Part shown: positions 58,972-64,000 of the stretch, piece after piece
Position numbering within the stretch: the stretch's first letter is position 1
How the letters are laid out: each line of letters begins with the position of its first letter
Source of the DNA: Actinomadura rudentiformis
Lineage (GTDB): Bacteria; Actinomycetota; Actinomycetes; Streptosporangiales; Streptosporangiaceae
Reading direction: 5' to 3'
Assembly: GCF_008923185.1 (NCBI RefSeq)
Contig: NZ_WBMT01000011.1
Coordinates: 291,198-355,197, forward strand
Length of the DNA: 64,000 bases
The notes under the pieces: generated by a model
Told to the model about the DNA's origin: nothing
The model's database searches: none
Seen by the model: only the letters and a program-made list of their open reading frames with translations
Translations under genes and position numbers: made by a program

Positions 58972-59658
58972 GTGCGTTACCAAGCGGTGGTCTTCGACTT
59001 CTTCGGCACCCTGACCGTGGCCAGCGCGCCCGAGCGCCGGGTCGCGGCGATCACGGCGGTCGCCGAGGCGATCGGCGCCCCGCCGGAGGAGTTCCGCAGA
59101 GTGTGGTGGGAGACCTGGTCCGACCGCTGTGTCGGCGCCATGGGCGACTTCTCCACCGCCCTGGCGGACGTCGCCGGCCGCCTCGGCGTCCCCGCCACCG
59201 CCGAGCAGCTCGCCGCCGCCGCCGAGCTCCGGCGCTCCGGCGAACGCTCGTTCCGCAACCTCCGCCGGGACGCGGTCAGCACGCTCCGGACGCTCCGCGA
59301 GTGGGACGTCGACATCGCGCTCATCAGCGACTGCACCGACGAGCTTCCCGACGAGTGGGACACGCTCGAAGTCGCGCCCTACATCCGGGTGCCCGTGTTC
59401 TCCTATACCGCGCGCCTCAAGAAGCCCGACCCGCGCATCTTCGCACTCGCCTGCGAAGGGCTCGGCGTCGAACCGGCCGGCTGCCTCTTCGTCGGTGACG
59501 GCGGCAGCGACGAGCTGGCGGGCGCCACCGCCGCGGGCATGACCGCCGTCCGCATCCTCGACGAGGGCACCGTCCACCACCGCTTCGAGCCCGTCAACTG
59601 GACCGGCCCCGAGATCAAGTCCCTCTCCGAAGTCCTCGACCTGGTCAGCAGACCTTGA
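58972..59658 (+). CDS. HAD-family hydrolase
   Basis: 228 residues. Motif I AVVFDFFGTLT holds the nucleophile Asp, motif II IALISDCTDELP, motif III Lys in RLKKPDPRIFALACEGLGV, motif IV FVGDGGSDELAGA. This fits phosphatase or haloacid-dehalogenase-like activity. A TACGCT six bases before the GTG could be a -10 of a leaderless transcript; GTG 58948, overlapping the RidA stop, is the coupled alternative adding eight residues. Its 3' end overlaps the convergent kinase gene by 14 bases. Confidence 0.88.
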   Translation: MRYQAVVFDFFGTLTVASAPERRVAAITAVAEAIGAPPEEFRRVWWETWSDRCVGAMGDFSTALADVAGRLGVPATAEQLAAAAELRRSGERSFRNLRRDAVSTLRTLREWDVDIALISDCTDELPDEWDTLEVAPYIRVPVFSYTARLKKPDPRIFALACEGLGVEPAGCLFVGDGGSDELAGATAAGMTAVRILDEGTVHHRFEPVNWTGPEIKSLSEVLDLVSRP

Positions 59659-61309
59659 CCGTCCTGGAGATCTCGGCGCGGGCGGGCTTGAGGAGCACCA
59701 TGCGGTAGGTGTAGGTGCCCGCCTCGTCCTCGGTCCTGGCGTTGGAGATGGTGAAGGCCGGGTCGGCGGTGGCGTCGATGGGGTGGCCCACACCGAGACG
59801 GCCGTTGAAGTAGATGGCGAACTCGATCTTCGTCGGGTTCTTGTCCGCCACGATGCTGTAGTTGAAGTCCATGGGGTAGCCCTTCCGGTTGCATCCGGAA
59901 TTGCCGACCCTGAAGTAGGAGATCCGCGCGCCGGGCGGCGGAGGTGGCTGCGAGCCGCTGTCTCCGCCGCCACCGGAGTCGCCGCCCGTGCCGCCCTCCG
60001 TGCCGCCGCCGCCCGAGCCGCCGCCGCCTCTTGAGCCCCCACCCGTGCCGGGGGACTTGGAGGGGTTGGTACGCCCTCCGCCCGCCTTTGGGGTCGTTCC
60101 GGCGCCGGGGGAGGCCTTTTCTGTGCCTTTTCCAGGTGTCTGGCCGGTGCCGTCCGCCGAGTTCGCCCCATCGCCGTCCTGCTGCGTGCCGTTCTTGGAG
60201 ACTCCGTTGGCGCCGGCCGACTCTGTCCCCTTGGGGCCGGAGTCGCCGGTCAGCTGGGTGATGACGAGGATCACCGCGGCGGCGGCCGCGAGAAGGACAC
60301 CGGCGCCGCCGATGCCGAGGATGAGCGCGGGCCGCCCCTGGGAACGTTGCCGCCGGGGTGTGGAAGCAGGGAGCGGCGCGGCAGCGGGGCGGGGTGCAGC
60401 CGTGGCTGCGGCTGCGGCTGCGGCTGCGGGAGAGCGTGGTCCGTCGATGACCGTCGCGTCGGAGAGCGGAGGAGCGGGGGTCGCGACGGGTGGGATGGGC
60501 GCCGTCTGCTGCGCGGAGCCGAGGAGGCGGAGGAGGACGTCCTGCATGGTGGGACGCTGTGCGGGGTCCTTGGCCAGGCAGTCGGCGACGGTGGCGCGCA
60601 GCGGTTCGGGGAGGCGGCTGAGGTCGGCGGTGTCCGACATGACGCGCTTCATGACGGCCGGGAGCGTGTCCGCGCCGAACGCGGGTTCGCCGGTCGCGGA
60701 GAAGACCATCACCACGCCCCAGGCGAAGACGTCGGCGGGCGGGCCGATGGCCTTTCCCTCGAATTGCTCCGGTGCCATGTAGGCGGGAGTGCCGATGATG
60801 CTGCTGGTCATCGTCAGCGGTGCCTCGCTCGCGCGGGCGATGCCGAAGTCGATGACGCGCGGGCCGTCGGGGGCGAGCAGGACGTTGGACGGCTTGAAGT
60901 CGCGGTGGACGATGCCCGCCTGGTGGATCGCGGCGAGGGCCGTGGCGGTGGCGACGGCGAGCCGCTGGAGGGACGCCGCGTTGGGGCGGGGTCCGGCCTG
61001 CTGCAGCGACGGGCCCTCGACGTACTCGGTGACGATGTACGGGCGCGGGCCGTCGAGCGACGCGTCGAGGACCTGCGCGATGCAGAACGGGTCGACGCGG
61101 CGGGCGGCTGCGATCTCCTTCATGAACCGTTCGCGCACACGCGGGTCGGCGGCCAGTTCCTCGCGCAGGAGCTTCACGGCGACGGGCGTCCCGTCGGGGC
61201 CGGTGCCGAGGTAGACCACGCCCTGGCCGCCCATACCGAGCCGTCCGGAGAGCGGATACGGGCCCACTGCCTGCGGGTCTTCGGGGCGCAGCGGATCGGC
61301 TTCGGGCAT
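59645..61309 (-). CDS. receptor Ser/Thr kinase with Gly/Ser/Thr linker and small outside domain
   Basis: 554 residues. Kinase ~15-275: LGMGGQGVVYLG, VAVKLLREE, IVHRDFKPSNVLL, VIDFGIAR, GTPAYMAPEQFEG. Linker ~280-325, one membrane helix (~328-352, GIGGAGVLLAAAAAVILVI), then ~100 residues rich in Gly, Ser, Thr and Lys and a final ~95-residue beta domain (ARISYFRVGNSGCNRKGYPM to the terminal RTVKVC), with two Cys likely to pair. It is a paralogue of the kinases at 42827-47385 with a different ectodomain. ATG 61309 is preceded by CAGGAGTCG; ATG 61345 would add 12 residues. Confidence 0.9.
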   Translation of the reverse strand: MPEADPLRPEDPQAVGPYPLSGRLGMGGQGVVYLGTGPDGTPVAVKLLREELAADPRVRERFMKEIAAARRVDPFCIAQVLDASLDGPRPYIVTEYVEGPSLQQAGPRPNAASLQRLAVATATALAAIHQAGIVHRDFKPSNVLLAPDGPRVIDFGIARASEAPLTMTSSIIGTPAYMAPEQFEGKAIGPPADVFAWGVVMVFSATGEPAFGADTLPAVMKRVMSDTADLSRLPEPLRATVADCLAKDPAQRPTMQDVLLRLLGSAQQTAPIPPVATPAPPLSDATVIDGPRSPAAAAAAAATAAPRPAAAPLPASTPRRQRSQGRPALILGIGGAGVLLAAAAAVILVITQLTGDSGPKGTESAGANGVSKNGTQQDGDGANSADGTGQTPGKGTEKASPGAGTTPKAGGGRTNPSKSPGTGGGSRGGGGSGGGGTEGGTGGDSGGGGDSGSQPPPPPGARISYFRVGNSGCNRKGYPMDFNYSIVADKNPTKIEFAIYFNGRLGVGHPIDATADPAFTISNARTEDEAGTYTYRMVLLKPARAEISRTVKVC

Positions 61310-61381
61310 GGGAGACGACTCCTGATGATCACGGCGGGGAGACATGCACCTTATTGCATCGGAATGTCCGCCGTCACTGGT

Positions 61382-62665
61382 TCACCAGGTGCAGGGCAGG
61401 TGCTTGATCCCGTTGATGAAGTTGGAGAAGAGCCGGTCCGGGCGCCCACTGGCGCGGATCTCCGGAACGCGCGTGAAGAGCTCGCGGAACATGACCGTGA
61501 TCTCTCGCCGGGCGAGGTTGGCGCCCAGGCAGAAGTGCGGGCCGGGGCCGCCGAAGGCGACATGGGGATTCGGGGAACGGGTGATGTCGAAGACGTCGGG
61601 ATCCGGGAAGACCGTCTCGTCACGGTTGGCCGAGTTGTAGAAGAGCAGGACCTTGTCGCCGGCACGGTACTGCTGCCCGTTCATGACGTGGTCATGCGTG
61701 AGGGTGCGGCGGAACTGGATGACCGGCGTCGCCATCCGCAGGATCTCCTCGATCGCGCCCGCGATGTTCCCCTCGAAGTCCGCCAGCAGCAGGGCGCGCT
61801 GCTCGGGGTTGTCGGTCAGCAGCTTGAGGCCGTGCGACATCGCGTTGCGCGTGGTCTCGTTGCCGGCGACGACGAGCAGGATGAAGAAGGAGCCGATCTC
61901 CTGATCGGTCAGTGACTCGCCGTCCACGTTGGCGTTCACCAGGGCGGACACCAGATCGTCGCCGGGCTCCCGGCGCCGCTTGCGCGCCAGCTTCATGGCC
62001 AGGTGGTTGAGCTCGTACCCCGCCGTCATGCCCTTGGTCAGGCCGTAGAGCATGCCGCTGCGGGTGATGCCCGTGCTGACGAACTCGCGGCCGCCGGTGT
62101 ACTCCGGGTCGCCCAGGCCCAGGATGACGTTCGTCCGGTCGTACACCATCGGCCGCACGGCTTCGGGGATGCCCATCATGTCGCAGATGACCTGGACCGG
62201 CAGGCGCGCCGCCACCTCGGTCACGAAGTCGCACGGCCCGCCTGCCAGCAGGTCGTCGACGATACGCGTCGCGGTGGCCTGCAGATCGGCCTCCAGCTTG
62301 GCCAGGACGCGCGGGGTGAACGCACGCGACACGATCCGCCGGATCTTGGCGTGCCGCGGATCGTCCATGTTGATCATCGAGCCGAAGTAGCGTGCCATGT
62401 AGCGGGGCAGGTCGGCGATGCTGTTGGAGCACGGCTCGCTGCTGAAGATCTCCGGGTTGCGGCTGGCCTCGACCACGTCGGCATGCCGCACGAGGGCGTA
62501 GTAGCCGGCGCCGTGCTTGATGAACGGCAGCTTGAGCTCGTGGAAGAACGCCGGACGGTCCTGGGCCCGCAACGCCGCGAAGGCCGCGAGCCGCTGCCGC
62601 TGCGGAAGCGCCCAGAATTCCAGATCCGACAGATCGACGGTCGGTTCGAGTGTTTCGGTCCCCAC
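61382..62665 (-). CDS. cytochrome P450
   Basis: 427 residues. Haem-thiolate monooxygenase. Helix I LLVVAGNETTRNAMSHG (~265), ExxR in EEILRMATPV (~305), haem loop AFGGPGPHFCLGANLARRE with Cys ~378. Sequence style (MINMDDPRHAKIRRIVSRAF) resembles actinobacterial CYP124/125/142-like enzymes of lipid or terpenoid oxidation, but substrate is not assigned. No ferredoxin or reductase gene is nearby. GTG 62665 has GAGGACGG upstream; an in-frame ATG at 62713 is an alternative. Confidence 0.92.
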   Translation of the reverse strand: MGTETLEPTVDLSDLEFWALPQRQRLAAFAALRAQDRPAFFHELKLPFIKHGAGYYALVRHADVVEASRNPEIFSSEPCSNSIADLPRYMARYFGSMINMDDPRHAKIRRIVSRAFTPRVLAKLEADLQATATRIVDDLLAGGPCDFVTEVAARLPVQVICDMMGIPEAVRPMVYDRTNVILGLGDPEYTGGREFVSTGITRSGMLYGLTKGMTAGYELNHLAMKLARKRRREPGDDLVSALVNANVDGESLTDQEIGSFFILLVVAGNETTRNAMSHGLKLLTDNPEQRALLLADFEGNIAGAIEEILRMATPVIQFRRTLTHDHVMNGQQYRAGDKVLLFYNSANRDETVFPDPDVFDITRSPNPHVAFGGPGPHFCLGANLARREITVMFRELFTRVPEIRASGRPDRLFSNFINGIKHLPCTW

Positions 62666-62778
62666 GCTGTACCGTCCTCGTGCCGTTAAGCCCGAATGCC
62701 GTTCGGTTCCCATCGAATCCGCCCCCCGCCCCGCCGTCAAGCACGCGTCGCCGGGCGGGACCCTTGGAGATTCCAGGG

Positions 62779-63521
<743 letters not shown>

Positions 63522-63525
<4 letters not shown>

Positions 63526-64000
63526 GTGCGGCAACTCGTGGCCTTACGGCAGATCGTCTTGTACCAGGCACCGCGCCCGGACTTCTTCCAGCCGTCGTGG
63601 CATCGCCAGGTGACACCGCGACGGCAGTTGCCGCAGCGCCGGGAGTAGCCCCAGAGCCAGCCGTCCCAGCGACCGCTGTAGCACTGGTTGGGCCGGAGCC
63701 TGTAGCGGCCGGGGTGGGACTTACCGGACTTGTGGTAGCCCTTGTACCTCCCGGACGTACGGCAGCACGTCGGGCACACGACGCTCGGACCACAGCCGGG
63801 GGAGCAGTTGTGGTTGGCCGCGTAGGAGGGACAGCGGCCGTAGATGTGGTAGCCGCCGCCCAGGCTGTATCCGGCGGCGAGCGCCTGACGTGCCTGCGGG
63901 AAGACCCCGAGCGCGGCCAGCCCCAGCGACGCGCCCGCGGCGGCCAGCCCGCGCAGCACGCCGCGGCGGGCCGGGCCGGCGGTATCGGCCGCGGTGCCCG
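63522..64000 (-). CDS. TAT-exported 12-cysteine protein, possibly methylamine dehydrogenase light-chain-like (5' cut)
   Basis: The frame is open to the right edge, so the start is outside. ARRGVLRGLAAAGASLGLAA is a twin-arginine signal, cleaved near ALAAG. The mature ~107 residues hold 12 Cys, including GRCPSY, CSPGC, CPTCC and RRCGNC, and seven Trp (GRWDGWLWGY, GVTWRCHDGWKK). TAT export, 12 Cys with a CC pair, and a downstream polytopic gene recall the MauA light chain of methylamine dehydrogenase, whose cofactor is made from two Trp. I cannot confirm homology. Its stop overlaps the next gene's GTG. Confidence 0.65.

Overview
The window is chromosomal DNA from a high-GC filamentous actinomycete, most likely Streptosporangiales (Thermomonosporaceae or Streptosporangiaceae type). 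Supporting signs are the very high GC content, frequent GTG starts and 4-bp stop/start overlaps, a SepH septation protein, DUF4193 and DUF4235 proteins, an AfsR-type regulator, an F420-type LLM enzyme, the actinobacterial Nif3 / zinc-ribbon / RNase H-phosphatase trio, and three receptor-like Ser/Thr kinases. No phage, IS element, tRNA, rRNA or CRISPR array was found.

Layout. 1-4584: a four-gene coupled operon cut by the left edge (alpha/beta hydrolase, macrolide-type glycosyltransferase, membrane-anchored zinc-ribbon methyltransferase, degenerate galactokinase-like protein). 4616-6017: three minus-strand genes, one under a perfect LexA-type box. 6139-8905: Nif3, zinc ribbon and RNase H/phosphatase, then rnpB (8991-9413), whose 3' end overlaps a NarL-type two-component pair (9393-11206) divergent from an MMPL transporter. 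14033-20071: a small membrane protein, a SulP-carbonic anhydrase fusion, a Tyr/Gly/Pro-repeat membrane protein and a PEBP lipoprotein. 20087-20640: an array of degenerate ~54-bp repeats. 20958-22377: type II NADH dehydrogenase behind a perfect Rex-type operator. 22508-29773: AfsR-like ATPase, secreted ricin-fold lectin, MFS exporter and a DrrAB-like ABC exporter. 30155-34124: PH-domain pair and sepH. 34568-40540: sugar-lactone oxidase, MFS, lytic transglycosylase, ferrochelatase, inositol monophosphatase-like enzyme and a 58-residue protein.

40754-42789 is an OmpR-type two-component pair, convergent with two Ser/Thr kinases (42827-47385); one kinase carries an oligopeptide-binding protein as its outside domain. 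47898-50610 holds small conserved actinobacterial genes and an AraC/glyoxalase pair. 50710-53235 is valS. 53306-59658 holds a secreted protein, an LLM oxidoreductase/TetR pair with palindromic operators, and an acyl-CoA dehydrogenase pair followed by an XRE-cupin regulator, RidA and a HAD hydrolase. 59645-62665 is a third receptor kinase and an orphan P450. The right edge (62779-64000) holds a TAT-exported 12-cysteine protein that may be related to methylamine dehydrogenase light chain, coupled to a polytopic membrane protein interrupted by one in-frame TGA.

The strongest candidates for new biology are the kinase-peptide-binding fusion, the degenerate GHMP protein in the glycosyltransferase/methyltransferase operon, and the Cys-rich/membrane module at the right edge. 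Short (15-bp) and longer (30-54-bp) tandem repeats recur at gene ends and between genes. All family assignments were made by reading the sequence; no database search was run.
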